DNA from: Plicaturopsis crispa FD-325 SS-3
Taxonomy: Eukaryota; Basidiomycota; Agaricomycetes; Amylocorticiales; Amylocorticiaceae
NCBI GenBank assembly: GCA_000827205.1
Contig: KN832555.1
Coordinates: forward strand, 1,290,893 to 1,354,892
DNA length: 64,000 bases
Reading direction: 5' to 3'
Shown here: positions 35,778 to 48,175 of the stretch, piece by piece
How positions within the stretch are numbered: the first letter of the stretch is position 1
How the letters are laid out: each line of letters begins with the position of its first letter
Notes under the pieces: model-generated
The model's input: only the letters and a program-made list of their open reading frames with translations
What the model was told of the DNA's origin: nothing
Databases searched by the model: none
Program-made: the position numbers and the translations under genes

Positions 35778-36749
35778 GCGCGTCCGTGCCTACAGCTGTT
35801 TGCGACCGTCACTCTCCGCCGTCTCCCGCCCGCTCTTCGTCGTCCAATCTGCACCATCGATCCCGCACGTTATCCGCAATATTCGTTGTCCTCGCTGTCG
35901 CTCGCTTTCCCGCAGTCCCGTCTATGTTTCAATATCCCGCCGAAGTATCGCTCAGCTCAGACTCCTGTATCGATTCACTATATTCCTCTCCTCCCCTTCC
36001 GAGTCCACATCCCGCTATTCCGAGACTCCACCTATGGTACCGTATGATTGAATCCTCTTACAGCCCTATTTATCTTCTTCCTTTCATCCTACCTCGATAC
36101 TTTGCCTTAATCCATGTCTCTTACCTGTCCACCATCCGCGTGCGGCTAGTCGACGTCGGTCACCCATCTCGTTCTGTCAGTTTTTGATTTTCTTTTGCAT
36201 TCTACCTCTGGGTGAACCGCCACTTGGGTCAAGTTTGTTGTTGGTGTCCTCTCGAACTTGTCTGTGTCTGTTGGTTGTGACTATGTGTTGAATAGGCGAT
36301 ATATTATTTTTTGTACACGATGCTCGCAGCTCTCGACGGATAACGTTCTGATGCCAAGCTGTGGACGAGAGGCGTCGCGTCGGGGGTGGCGTGAGAATGT
36401 CATGCTCGCTGGACTTCGTGCAGTCTCGCCCAGGTTTCCTGCACGTTTCGACAAGGATTTGACGTTCTTCATCAACTACGACCGCCAAACCTCATTTTAT
36501 TTCCCCTTCATCGCTGTCTGGTCTCTCCTGCTCTTTGGCTGTCTGATCCGAGTCTGATCTTCTGCAAGGTACAGCTTTTGATTCGACCGCGTCGCGGTCC
36601 TTTCAGCCCTTAGCGTCTAACTCACTCCCGCTATCGTCGTTGCTTTGTACTTCCAGTGTCCAGTACGAGCCCTTCCTGACGCCCTAACGCACGCCCTCGT
36701 CCTCAAACTGAAGCCCCGCTCCAAGTTTTCATAGACTTTCGCGACCAAA
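35778..36749. other. Intergenic, 970 bp upstream of Rac1 gene
   Basis: The first part is a pyrimidine-rich 3' flank of the zinc-finger gene and the rest is upstream of Rac1. Open frames occur in the CT-rich DNA but lack family motifs. A long 5' UTR with an intron is possible, but I cannot prove it. Confidence 0.4.
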
Positions 36750-37719
36750 ATGCAGGCTATCAAATGTGGGTGATGTGTCTTCTCGCCCTTGTCAGCGATA
36801 TGCTAACGCTGCACGTTTCAGGTGTTGTTGTAGGAGACGGTGCGGTCGGAAAGGTGAGTCTGACTGTGAACGCCGTTACCGACCACTAACCCATTGTGCG
36901 CGTCGCGCAGACGTGTCTTCTTATCTCTTATACCACGAATGCGTTCCCGGTACGTACATGTCGACCGTGCTGGCGTGACGTGCGCTGACGTGCCTCTGCA
37001 GGGCGAATACATTCCCACTGGTAGGCGTGCGATGGTCAGTGGCCCAGCCATGGCGCTGACGGAACTTGCGCACAGTGTTCGATAATTACTCTGCAAACGT
37101 GATGGTCGATGGGAAGACTATTTCCCTGGGTCTCTGGGATACCGCCGGCCAGGAGGATTACGACCGACTCCGCCCCCTCTCATACCCCCAGACGGACGTG
37201 TTCTTGATTTGTTTCTCTCTCGTCAGCCCGCCTAGTTACGAGAACGTCAGGACTAAGGTATGCCCCGTAGTGTCCTCGCTTGCCACACATTTTGACACCC
37301 CATCCTCAGTGGTACCCGGAAATCTCCCATCATGCACCCTCGACATCTGTCGTCTTAGTAGGCACCAAGCTCGATTTGCGTGAAGACCCCGGAACTATCG
37401 AGAAGCTCCGCGACCGGTAAGCGTTTTGTAGGGTGTCTCAAAAACACAGCCTGACAGCAGACACACAGACGCATGGCGCCCATCCAGTACTCGCAAGGCG
37501 TGGCCATGTCGAAGGACATCGGCGCCGTGAAGTATCTTGAGTGTTCCGCTCTGACACAGAAAGGTCTCAAGACGGTATTCGACGAGGCCATCCGGGCCGT
37601 GTGTACGTGCCACCCGCCTACCCGCTTTGCTTCTCCCGGCTGACACGAGTCTCGCAGTGAACCCCCCTCCGAAGGAGAGGAAGCCCAACAAATCCGGCAC
37701 GAGATGTATCATTGCATGA
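36750..37719 (+). CDS. RAC1: Rho-family GTPase Rac1
   Basis: Eight exons (36750-36765, 36822-36853, 36911-36949, 37002-37020, 37076-37257, 37310-37416, 37469-37602, 37658-37719) give 196 aa. Motifs: P-loop GDGAVGKT, switch [14 protein letters not shown], switch [22 protein letters not shown], base-binding VGTKLDL and [19 protein letters not shown]. The insert region [18 protein letters not shown], and the effector loop, mark it as Rac rather than Cdc42 or Rho. Rac1 controls polarised growth, NADPH oxidase and the actin cytoskeleton at the plasma membrane. The C-terminus reads [17 protein letters not shown] is a valid CaaX box but ends in Ala, not the Leu usual for geranylgeranylated Rac. Confidence 0.95.
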
Positions 37720-38841
37720 GCCGCCCGACCTACCCCGCTGGTGGCGTCGGACGACACGTACCTATGACCCCTCGTTGATGTCCTCCCTCACGACTCCTGA
37801 CGCCCCCCGCCTTCTTCGCGCCCCGTACATATACGCGGATTCGCTGCTTGTTTGATTTCGGATTCTCTTCAATGTTCTAACACATTTATACGCTTCTTCT
37901 CCGCACGATCACGGTCGTCGCCAGGTCGATGTGAATGTGAGTAAGTGAGTGGATTGATTCCGAGGGCGTACAACGGCGGGCGGATCAGACGTCGTCGTTG
38001 AAATTTGAGAATTAATTAGACATGCAAGTCCGAAATGCCCTTGCATGTAGTCAGTAAGTACGCTCGTCGCTGGCTACGCGTAACTGGTCGCGCTCCCGAT
38101 GAACATCGGCACATGCGACGATACCTAACGAAACATCGATATCGACATGTGGACATATGGCCAAGGCCATCGAGACTCGAAAAGACACCAGCCGTGTCGT
38201 GATCACAATGATATTGACGCATTGAAGCGCGAGCTGCGACTTGTAATAAAATCCCTCGTTTCAAACATCGCAAGTTCAACTGCTCCAAGCGACCACTCTA
38301 TCAGATTGTTCACGGGAACGCGCCGCGTAGGATGTGGACAAACTTTGGGAGCGCTGCTAGAAGGAAGAAGACCCGACAGCGCTCGCGTGAGATGATCAGT
38401 GTCAGGAACATTTGACCCGGAAACATGGGGAGGTACCATCGCCGCACACTGCACGGTCCTGTCCCCATTCGACGCCTCGACATCGCCCTTGTTTCCCTCG
38501 ACGCTCCTTGTCTCCCACCACTCTCGTTTACAGCGATACCGTCTGCCCTGGCTTTGCTTCCACTCGTTTCGCAGCCCGAGGCCAGACACAACCCCCTCCG
38601 GTGACACGCGAGGCTCGCAGTCAAAGTACTTTCAAGTTCGCACAGGCTTTTAGCAAATCACGATATCAGGCAAAGATTCGTGCATCCATAACAGATCCTT
38701 CGTGCAACTTTACACGACGTCCAGGCGTTTGAAGGGCCGGAGCTGTGCCCATTGATAATGCTATAGTCGTCCGGTACGTTTGCTAGCCTGCATCTACACG
38801 AATACCATAAGCCCATACCCTCAGACTTTTCTCATATAGCG
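37720..38841. other. Intergenic, 1.1 kb
   Basis: Open frames on both strands at 38147-38732 overlap each other and carry no motif. The stretch just before 38842 ends in a pyrimidine-rich segment that may hold a 5' UTR intron of the next gene. I see no RNA gene, transposon or repeat. Confidence 0.4.
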
Positions 38842-41800
38842 ATGTCACGACAATGGTTACAGGAGGACCCACATTCCCAGCCTTCCTCCAGGCATCGTTC
38901 CGCCGCGTCCGAGGGCACAAACGCTTCCGGGATCGCCGATAGCACCATTAGCGCCGGCACGGTAGCTACCAATGAATCCCTTCACCTTTCCTCTTTTCCG
39001 CCTCCTCCCTCGTCTCTACCCGTCACCCCTGTCAGCGCCGATTTTTCGACCGCATCCGCACTGGGCAGACACGTCCCTCCGTCACCCAACAGTCCTGCCA
39101 GCCCCGAATCGTCTGGCACGCGTGGGACATTTCGCTCGTTCTTTGCTGCAACCTCGCCTCTTATCCCGCAACGCAAAAACCAGGCAGCGCCACCGCCATA
39201 TGGTGATGGCGATCTGCGGGGCCCAAGGCCTGTTGCGTCAAGCTCAACCAGTCGTCCTCTGCAGAGCCCCATGCAACCTACCGTCCGCCGACCACTCCCT
39301 AATCCTCTTGAACGAAGGCGTCCTTCTTCTCCGCCCATTGCGTCGCCTCCAGGACCCGAGCGACCACCTCCGTTGGACGATTACAGCACTATAGCGCCAG
39401 GCTCTTCCATCTACTCGTCTGACCGTCATGGGGGCAATCTCTCTCCGTACGATTGGCATGAGGGCTCGTCTGGTATCGGCATAAATCCCTCCGAGGACAG
39501 GATATTGTCCACAACTTTCATCACCAATCTCCTGTCTTCTGCAGACGATACAGCGTCGGACGATGAGACATCTCTCAGACCAGCGCGAGAGTCGAGGAGA
39601 AGTACTAGGCATCGACCAATACCGCAAGACGAAGCCGATGCCATGAGCTATATGTCCGAGATGACATACCCGCCCTCGTCTCGATTCGCTGCTTCGCCTT
39701 CGTCTGAGCAATCACACGCTTTCCCGCCTCGTTCGACTCCGGCAATGCCGGTGTGGCACCCGCCACGCACTGACACTGATCCCCGTGTACGCCCCCCGCC
39801 GAGCTCTTTCTTGCGCCGCCCAGACTCGGGCGTCCAAATGTCGACGGTGTCAGAAGATTCTGATACCGTGACTTGTGAGGTATCCCCGTCTGTAATCAGG
39901 ACAGCGAGCATGTCACAGAACATGGGTGCGAGGGGTGCGTCCGTGGTTGGGGTCGCTCCAGCGACGTTGCGGAAGGTGTCGCTCCAGGACAGCGAGCCAG
40001 ATTCTATACGAAAATCCGGCCCCATGTCTAGCGAGGGTGTACGTGATTCGGACAACTACTATCGTGACAGCGGTAATAGCCGGGTCCTGCCGGCCTACAT
40101 GGAGCCCACCGCCGCACTACTCAGTCCAGCTCTTCCGTCCACCGCAGGGCCGCATACCGTGTTTCCGCATCGACGACAGTCGATGCAGTCTGCCCGGAGC
40201 ACCAAGAGTTATGTCTCGTCGTTCATATCTCGTATCACGTCCGCGCCTGCCAGGTCTGTGAAGCAGGGGTTCTCGTGGCTTAGGAAACCTCTTCCGCCAG
40301 TTCCGACGATACCTCATATACCGATATCACAGGAGCGGATATATAGGGCGGAGGAGGAGAACACGCCGATGCCGGACCTCATCGATCGGGCGGGCGCATT
40401 GTCGCAGATGCTGGAGAAGGGACATCATCCCCATTGGAGTCGGCCTGATCTGCCGTACGGAACCCAGCAGCTCCCTGACGGGGCGATTCATGCCTCTGGT
40501 ATAGTGGTGGAGGAGGCGGACAACCGCGGACGCGGCAAAAATGGAGTGAAGTTCCAATTTCCGATCACGACGCCCCTTAGTCCCAAAATCAGACCGTCCG
40601 ACGAGAAGAAACGGCGGGTTGTCGTCTTCGTCCTGGCCACATGCGCTTTTATCATCGTGCTCGTGATTGGCGTAGTCGTTGGCGTCACCCAGAGTCGGAA
40701 GAGACACGCTCTCCCCATTTGCTCCGGGAATTTGACGGGGAACGACTGCAATATGGGTATGTGTGATTACCTCTCATTCTGAACCCGTTAACCAATGCAT
40801 TTCGCAGATGCCACCTGCGTTTGCACATCTTCGACGGGACAGTGCGGTCAACTCGCGCAAAGTCTTGTTACTCTTACCCCCACCGTCAACAAGTTGTTCA
40901 ACACGAACTGGACTACCGACGTTGTTGCGGATGCCTTATGGTCTGTTCAAGGCAGCCCGAGCGGTGGCAATTGTGCCGACCAGGCTATGCTCATCGATGT
41001 CGCACCCACATTAAATGCTACGGCCAGTCCTAACCGGACACAATGGATCCAGTCCGCGCTCTTGTGGAACCTCGTGCAATCCCAGAACCTCAGTGCTGTA
41101 TCAGCCATGCAAAACTTCGTGCTGCATGCAAACTGGGCCTCGGTGTCGTCTTCGGATGGGCCAACCACGGATACTAACTCGGCCTTTTCGATGAGCATGC
41201 AGGGATTCTCATACGACTTCCTCTCCCAGACCGTCACGCAGCCGTCGGCTAGCTTCGTTGACAACGGGCAACCTAGTAGTGCGCAGATCGCTCAAGTTGG
41301 TGATACCGCTCATTCTGCGTTAGATCGAATGTACACCTATGCTCAAGGTGAGCTTCTCGTATCTAGAACGGTATTATAGAATCTGACTTTCTCTGCAGCG
41401 TCGTCGACCCAACGATCAACTGCTTTGAGCAAGTACTGGCAGTCAGTTTTGCAGCAAAAGCCCTCCGACCTATCGACCTTCATGTCGATATTCAGCTCTT
41501 CACCTATCCTTATGCCGTTCGATGCTACCGCCTCCCCTGGTGGCCATGCGATCTCCAGTCTTCTCACCAATTCATCCTCGACACCGTTCCCTCCGCCCTT
41601 AGCATGCTACCCGGGACTCACCTCGTCACAAGTGGACAGAGTCAACGCCATTGAGACGTCTGTGTTTGGCCTCTCTTCGATGACAGCTGCCTCACAGTTC
41701 GACACCGACTGCTTCGCGGATCGCCCCATTTACGGGACGCTGGATGTGCTAAATCTGCGTCTCCCGTTTGTCAACCCCCAAACGGGCGTTGCCCAGCAGG

Positions 41801-42429
41801 CTGCCATCTTACATCGGGAGGTTGAGCCGCGGGTGGTCGTCTCGTCTGGCGCGACGATGAGCATACTTCCCGGAAATTCGGGCTGGAACCTCACCACTGG
41901 CCAAAAGGATCCACGAGAATATGGCGTGCTCAATTCTTTCAACCACGTCGTGCTGAATTACTTGTCATCTATCCCCGACGTCAATGTCGCAATCGCCCTA
42001 GTCAAATACATCCTCACATCCCCCGCGACGCCCCCTCCCTCGTCCAGTATTCTTGTCCAACAACTTACCACAATACCCACTCTAGAAGTGGCCGTTTTTG
42101 GAACCGTCAATCCGTCTGACATCGCCTCCACCGTCTCCTCATTTACTACACCCTCGGGTGATCTTTTCTTTGGGTCTGATCAAGCATCAGCACTCCGCAC
42201 TTGGGCTATCACTGGGACCGGCTCCTCCGTGGCATGGTCCGAGAACTCAACCTCTCCGGACATAGTCCGCGACTCTTCACTTACTGACACCCTCTTCATG
42301 GAGGTGTGGAATCCCGTGTCCACATATCTCAAGCTGCATCCACCGGGGGTCGTTGTCAACGTCGGCAACATCACCAGCTCGTTCCAGGCGCTCAACAAGT
42401 TCAGCGTCCTCGCGAAAGTTGGCCCTTGA
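38842..42429 (+). CDS. Predicted type II single-pass membrane protein, function unknown
   Basis: Three exons give a protein of about 1170 aa. The first 590 residues are a disordered Ser/Pro-rich tail with many basic-Ser sites (for example RRQSMQSARSTKSYVSSF), which should be cytosolic. A single hydrophobic span, VVFVLATCAFIIVLVIGVVV, lies after a KKRR stop-transfer motif at about residue 595. Then comes a Cys-containing segment (CSGNLTGNDCN; DATCVCTSSTGQC) and a large luminal or extracellular domain with many Asn-X-Ser/Thr sites (NWTTD, NATAS, NRTQW, NLSAV, NSSST). I recognise no enzyme motif. The junctions ...DCNM/DATC and TYAQ/ASST keep the frame. It could be a cell-surface or cell-wall sensor (inference). 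Large size and unknown ectodomain make it worth study. Confidence 0.85.
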
Positions 42430-42973
42430 CCATTGTCGAAATTGCTTCATTACCCTAGTTGCGGACTCTTACTGGTATCTACTATCTATGAATCATCTAT
42501 CTCCGTGTGTATCTTGCACTGTCTTGCATCGCTCCGCCCCCGTTCAATGGATTTCTTTCGTTTCGACTGCATCTTTCCCTACATGTTCTGTAAGCACCAA
42601 GTACTCCATACTATGCATGATGCCTGTCGGCGTAATTGGTACACCTTGAGCCTGTATTTTGTGACATCGTAATCTGGGTACGATGGCAAGGTGGGTATAG
42701 GCAGCGTAGAGCGATGCTCATTGCTCAGCGCTAGCACACCTTGAAGTCGAACGCCGGTCGAATGTTTGCCCCATCAAGCGGAAATTAGCGGAAACTTGTC
42801 GACGATGTGATTGGCCACTGATTGGCCCCAGCTCCTTTTACCCGATATGTTCTTGTTACCCCGCAAGCATGGCAGACGTACGTTTGACGCCGGCCTTCGC
42901 GTCAAAGATATACCGTTCTCATATTATCTAGTTCTCATGCTGCTAAGTCCTGGATACCTTTGACGCTGCGAGC
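42430..42973. other. Intergenic between type II membrane protein and Zn2Cys6 factor 1
   Basis: About 540 bp with no recognisable coding or RNA feature. It holds the 3' flank of one gene and the promoter of the next. Confidence 0.4.
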
Positions 42974-45900
42974 ATGCCTAAAGTCGCTTCAACCTCCCGA
43001 TTGCCCTCGGTCACAACCGCATCCTTCGCTGGGAATAATCCAAACGTTCTGAAACGGAACCAAGTAAATTATGGACACGCAAAGTTCTAGCAGTAGAGTG
43101 CACTAACATGTCCTTGCCCAGGCGTGTCACCAATGTCGGCGGCGTAAACTTGTGAGTACTTTGAGCGCTCATTCCCATCATCTTTCCTAACGATTTGGCG
43201 CTCCAAGAAATGGTACAGTACAACTTCATCGTTCATGACCTCCTATCCCAGTCACCGAGACGCCTCACAGTGACGCGAAAAGACCGTGTTCTACTTGTGT
43301 CCGGTCGCATGCCCATGCTGTAGCGCACGCATCACCAGATAGCAATGTACCAGCGGAGCCAGACTGCACGTTCGATGAACGTACGTAGCACCATCCATTA
43401 CTCCGAGCAAATGCGATGTCAGGCTTACATGCATCAGTCCCGGAAACCACTGTCACCGCCGCCGCCGAGCCCCCTAGAAATCGGTACGAGAAGTTGGAGA
43501 ACAGAATCAGTGCGTATTTCTCTCGGTCGGGAACGGTGCCACTGCTGACATCAATGTGCAGACGAGCTCGAGTTCTTGTTGCGTCAAAAGGATGCAGAGA
43601 GTAACCGTTCCAACAGTGTGCAGGTTTCAGCCGAACAGTCTCCAGATGACAGTTCATCCGACAAACACCCGATGCCGACCGCTATGTCCCAGCCAGTCCC
43701 GAACTTCAGCGACTTATTACCAGGGGATAGGCTTCGGCCAGAAGGCTCTACTTCTACACAGTATCAAGAGAATAACGGTACTAACGGTCACCCATCACTA
43801 TCTCCCCCTCAAGAAGCTTTCATCACTGCTATCTCGCCTTCACCACCCCCTAGAACGAAGTCTACTGCGAGTGAGCATTACTCGCAAGAGATTTTATGGA
43901 ACAACTGGCCCCCGAATCTGCCAGCTCCCGATTTGTTGAGGCATCTGTAAGTGCCTGACCTGATCAGGATGCCTGTGCTAAACTCATCCCTCAATAATCA
44001 GTGTGGAAGTATTCTTTGCATTCCACCCCAACGCATCTCGATTACTTCACATGCCGACTTTCATGGCGTCCCTGAAGCTACCACCGACACATTCCAAATT
44101 CCCCATACCCCCATTACTCCATGCAATATGTGCCATCGCCAGTCTCAACACGGGAGCTGTCACTACCGTTCCTCATCCTGTTGGGGTATCCTCCGGTACG
44201 AGTTGCGCCACAATCCAGCATGGCACATCCTTTAATATCTGAAACAGATGAAATATTCCTGAACAAGCACAGGGTGCGAGATTCGCGACCTGATACCTTT
44301 GCGGAAACACAAGCCAGATGCGCAAAAGAGACCTTTGACCGATACCACTACCTCGGGGATTCGCTTCTTTCGTGTCTTCAAGGCACATCTATTCTTTATT
44401 TTCTTCATCAGTCTGCTAATCCAGTACTGCGACAGCCCATATCATTCTGACATGGTATTACTGGACGCATTCAAAGTTTGTGAATCTGCCTGTATACCGG
44501 ATGACATTTGTTCACTGACAGTCGCATCTTTTCAGATGGGTCGAGGTAAGATTAGTCCCACCGTGACGCCATTCGTCGTTTGACCTTGAATCGTAGACAT
44601 TCACCTCCTCCGGCGCATCTATTCGGCTGATCGTGCCGCTTGGCCTCAATGTTTGTGCTCCATTCAATTCTATCTCCAGGCCCATTCGTGCACCATCTCT
44701 CTTGCCTCCTGCGCGAACTATCCTCGAAGACGAGACAAGACGAAATGCCTTTTGGTTGGCGTATGCTATGGAACGCCAGCATGGGGTTGGAAATGCGTGG
44801 GCTCTCTCACTAGATGATCTAGATGTGACGCAATTACTCCCAGTGCGAGGAGATCAATTCGAGCGGGGAGTGAGGACGTCTCGCTTTCTGCGTCTACAGC
44901 AGGCTGACTTCTTACAGGAGCTGGTTAATCCGGACCAAAGGCAATGGGCATGCACGAAGAATGTACTTCTCGTGCATCCCACAGACCAGACCGACTCCTT
45001 TATTCTATACATCAAGAGCACCATCTTGCTTTCCCATGTCAAAAACTTCAACCTACGGTTTCGACGGAGATTTTACGGCGGAGATCCCGACGTGGCAACC
45101 TCCATCCCTACCCCGACTATCCCTCTGGAGCAGCCGCTGCCGGGGTGCGGTATCGATCCGCGTACGACGCCTGAGTTCCACGAGCTTGATAGAATCGTCG
45201 CCTCCTTCCGAGCGTCCTTTCCTCCGCATCTCAGGGACCCTATCGTCAACAATGTGGTGGACTCCCATCTCTACACTACCTGCTTAGTGCCTCACGTGTA
45301 AGCCTCTTTAGTTCCGACCTCGAACCCAACACCCTGAAAGATTCTATAGATGCACGATCCTGCTCCACGAGCCTCACGCCGCAGTCAAGATCTGTGAATG
45401 TATCTCCGCCACAAAAATCTTGACAGCATCGCGGGCGATCCTCGATCTGATATATGTGGTGATGTCGACCAGCTTTGATATTACCCTTCTGGATCTGTTT
45501 TGTACAGTAAGCGCTGGCCTTTTTGTATCTTCGCCTTACTCACTTTTACTTTTAGCTATGTTGGTTCATGGCCGGCCGAGTCCTAGTGCGCTTTCTCCAG
45601 GCAGCGCTCGATGCTCAGAGCACAGAGCGAATACAGACGCTTCAGGCGGAGCTCGAGTTCGTCCGGTCAGTTGGCATTCGTATCTACAGGAGGCTTCGTT
45701 TAAACGCTCGCTTACAGACTTGCCATGAACAAATTCGGAGAGCGTATTCCTCTGGCCTGTGAGCATACTTCGCATTTCAACGCGTCGATCGTAATAACCG
45801 GTTGAGCTACACAGATCGATATGCGCGAATGCTTGACGATCTCATATCGAGATCCATTGGTCCTATCCAATCGTTGTCTGCAGAAACGGATATTGGACCG

Positions 45901-46047
45901 ATGCCAGATCCCCCCGAGGCAAACGGGACGAGTGCCAAAGACTCCTTCTCTTTCGGACAACAGCAGATGTCCGTGGTGGAGACGAATTATTTCGGCGGTA
46001 TGCTGGAAACACAGTTCCAGCTCGAACCACTGCCCCCTCCACAGTGA
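42974..46047 (+). CDS. Zn2Cys6 fungal transcription factor 1 (with a 5 nt microexon)
   Basis: The start exon 42974-43063 ends in VLKRNQ. Exon 2 (43122-43151) adds ACHQCRRRKL. A 5 nt exon, 43208-43212 (AAATG), supplies KC, and 43271-43380 continues DAKRPCSTCVRSH to CTFDE. Together they make the six-Cys cluster with a long last loop, followed by the coiled segment RYEKLENRINELEFLLRQK. The middle holds the fungal-specific factor domain (VEVFFAFHPNASRLLHMPTF; VPLGLNVCAPF; RRNAFWLAYAMERQHG; LDLFC near 45490). The end is at 46047. Splicing around 44390-44535 is not clear: the frame does not join by standard GT-AG sites to the RWVE exon at about 44536. Domain order and paralogy with the gene at 52150-55093 are clear; the target genes are unknown. 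Confidence 0.8.
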
Positions 46048-46674
46048 TGTAGAGTGTATTACTGCGAAGCGCGATGGTGATCTCTCTGTTGCCCGTGGGT
46101 CCTCTCGGGTATTTTTAGGCAGCCTCCGCTCCCAGCCTCCCACCTCTGATTTTTCGCGCTATTCCCTCTCGATTTCTTGCTGTAACTAAATTATCAACTC
46201 TGTCATAACTTGTTTTACTCCCATAGAATATATATCAGCGACTTTCGAAAGCTAAACCGTCAGCGGATACCTTGAAAATCTGGCATTTTGTTTAGTATGC
46301 GGTGTCTGTGCATCGATGCCGAGCGATCGCGAGATATCTCGACGCGACTCTCACGGAATTCATTCTCTCGCTTCGCTCTATCCTGGTCTTGCACTACTTA
46401 TCTTGTGAGAGCGTCGAAACATGCAACATCATCTGCGTCCGTGTTTGCTTCGATGAGACGCCCGTCCTTGTCTACTTATTGGCACGACCATTGGCAACTC
46501 TGTCCCACTGCACGGTCTACTCGAACTTGAAGTACTTTCTGTAGTACAAGCATCGGTAAGTGTGGATAATTGATTGCGTTCTTCAGACGGCTTATGCACA
46601 GCGCTCAGCAGTTCTAGCCGACGAAAAATTCTCACTGGAAACAATATTAGCCCATAGCTGTGAGAGCTTTGAAG
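46048..46674. other. Intergenic between Zn2Cys6 factor 1 and prephenate dehydratase
   Basis: About 630 bp. Short open frames at 46288-46545 have no motif. I see only flanks and promoter sequence. Confidence 0.4.
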
Positions 46675-47802
46675 ATGTCGAGCCAGTCGAGCCAACCCGC
46701 CCTGGCATTCCTAGGACCAGAGGGCACATACTCCCACCAGGTCAGTCCGTCCATGTTGCCATACACCTCAATATCTGAGATAGAATAGGTCGCCTATGAT
46801 GCATATGGATCATCTGTGCAATACTGCGAGAAAAAGACTATCACAGGTAAAGAGGCTCGGTGTACAGATTTACTGCAGCGCTGAATAGACTCTTCCAGAC
46901 GTCTTCAATGCCGTGTCTTCGGAGGTACCATTTGGAATGATACCTCAGGAAAATTCTATCTTTGGCAGCGTGATCGAGACATATAACTTGCTCCGCCAGC
47001 CTAAGATGGGGCAGGATATCTTTGTACGGGGAGAGGCTACCCTTGGCGTCAAGCACTGCTTGTTGGTCCGCAAAGGCGTCAAGCTTGAGCAAATTCGCAG
47101 AGTCCTCAGTCACGAGCAAGTAAGCTGCACTACCATTCTAGTGAGGATGATAAACTTAGCCAATATATAGGCACTTGGTCAATGCAGCCGATTCATAGCC
47201 CAGAGTATACCTGGAGCGGTACTGGAGAAGGTGCCGTCGACTGCCGCCGCCGCTCAGATGTTATCTACTCCAGGGGGCTTGGATAACAGCACAGAGTGTG
47301 CAGCTATATGCTCCAGACTGTGCGTAACTGTTTTTGACGGGCTCGAGGTCCTGCATGAGGGGATACAGGACGAGGACGGTCAGTTTCATGCCATACTTGC
47401 AGCCGCGAATCGCTGACACTGACATTTAACCCCGCAGTAAATTTCACGAGGTTTTATCTCCTTGGTTGGGGCACTATCCGAGCCTTACCTGTTCCCCGGA
47501 ACAACTCGGAACCGAGGAGGGCCCTCATTCGCATTGCTGCTAGGCCTTTGCCACCGTCCTCTCCTTCAGGCGTTGGACGAATATTGGCCGATCTCCGTCT
47601 ATCTGTCACTCGTATAGATAGGCGGCCGTCACTCAGCAAGGAGCCATTCGAGGATGTGTACTTTATAGAGGTGCAAGACTCGAAGCCCGTGGCCGAGGCA
47701 CGCGATGAAAGGCGGGACGCGGAATGGCTTGAGGAGGTTGAAGGAGAAGTGAGACGGATCAGAGAGGTCGGTGCCCAAGCCGAAGCGTTGGGCGCATGGT
47801 AA
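46675..47802 (+). CDS. PHA2: Prephenate dehydratase (phenylalanine biosynthesis)
   Basis: Five exons begin with MSSQSSQPALAFLGPEGTYS, and the GPEGTYSHQ start of the catalytic domain is plain. Next come VAYDAYG, VPFGMIPQENSIFGSVIETY (substrate-binding 'P-EN---G' pattern) and the segment ending VNFTRFYLLG; the TRF motif holds the catalytic Thr. A C-terminal ACT-like regulatory region includes GVGRILADLRLSVTRIDRRP and EDVYFIEV, matching the phenylalanine-binding ACT domain of this family. The enzyme converts prephenate to phenylpyruvate, the committed step toward Phe. The tail after residue 280 is charged and family-variable. The start at 46675 is the first in-frame ATG before the motif. Confidence 0.93.
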
Positions 47803-48175
47803 AAGGGGATTTTTTCCTGCTCGTATCTTATCTCTGATAACTCGCAAAAAATTGTTCCAAATGACGGAGCAAGCTTTGTGTTTCTGTATTAAAGAATGAC
47901 ATGTAACATGTAGCCTTTGTTCTATGGGGACAGACTATATTTAAAACTACCTAACTGCTGCCAATTGGGTCTGATTCTCCGTGATACGGTCACAGCACAA
48001 CAGCACACATCGTATAGCCGGTAAACCCAAAAGAAAATCGTGAGCAAATCGCTGGCGTTGAGTACCCGATTCGGAAATGAGCGGCATATCGGCGCTCAGC
48101 ACTCATTATGTAATGCAACGTGTTGACCTCCTTCGCTCAGTTGTGCGGATTTCACTTCGCCACGGACCGTCGACC
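47803..48175. other. Intergenic between PHA2 and YTH1
   Basis: About 370 bp of 3' flank and promoter with no recognisable feature. Confidence 0.4.
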
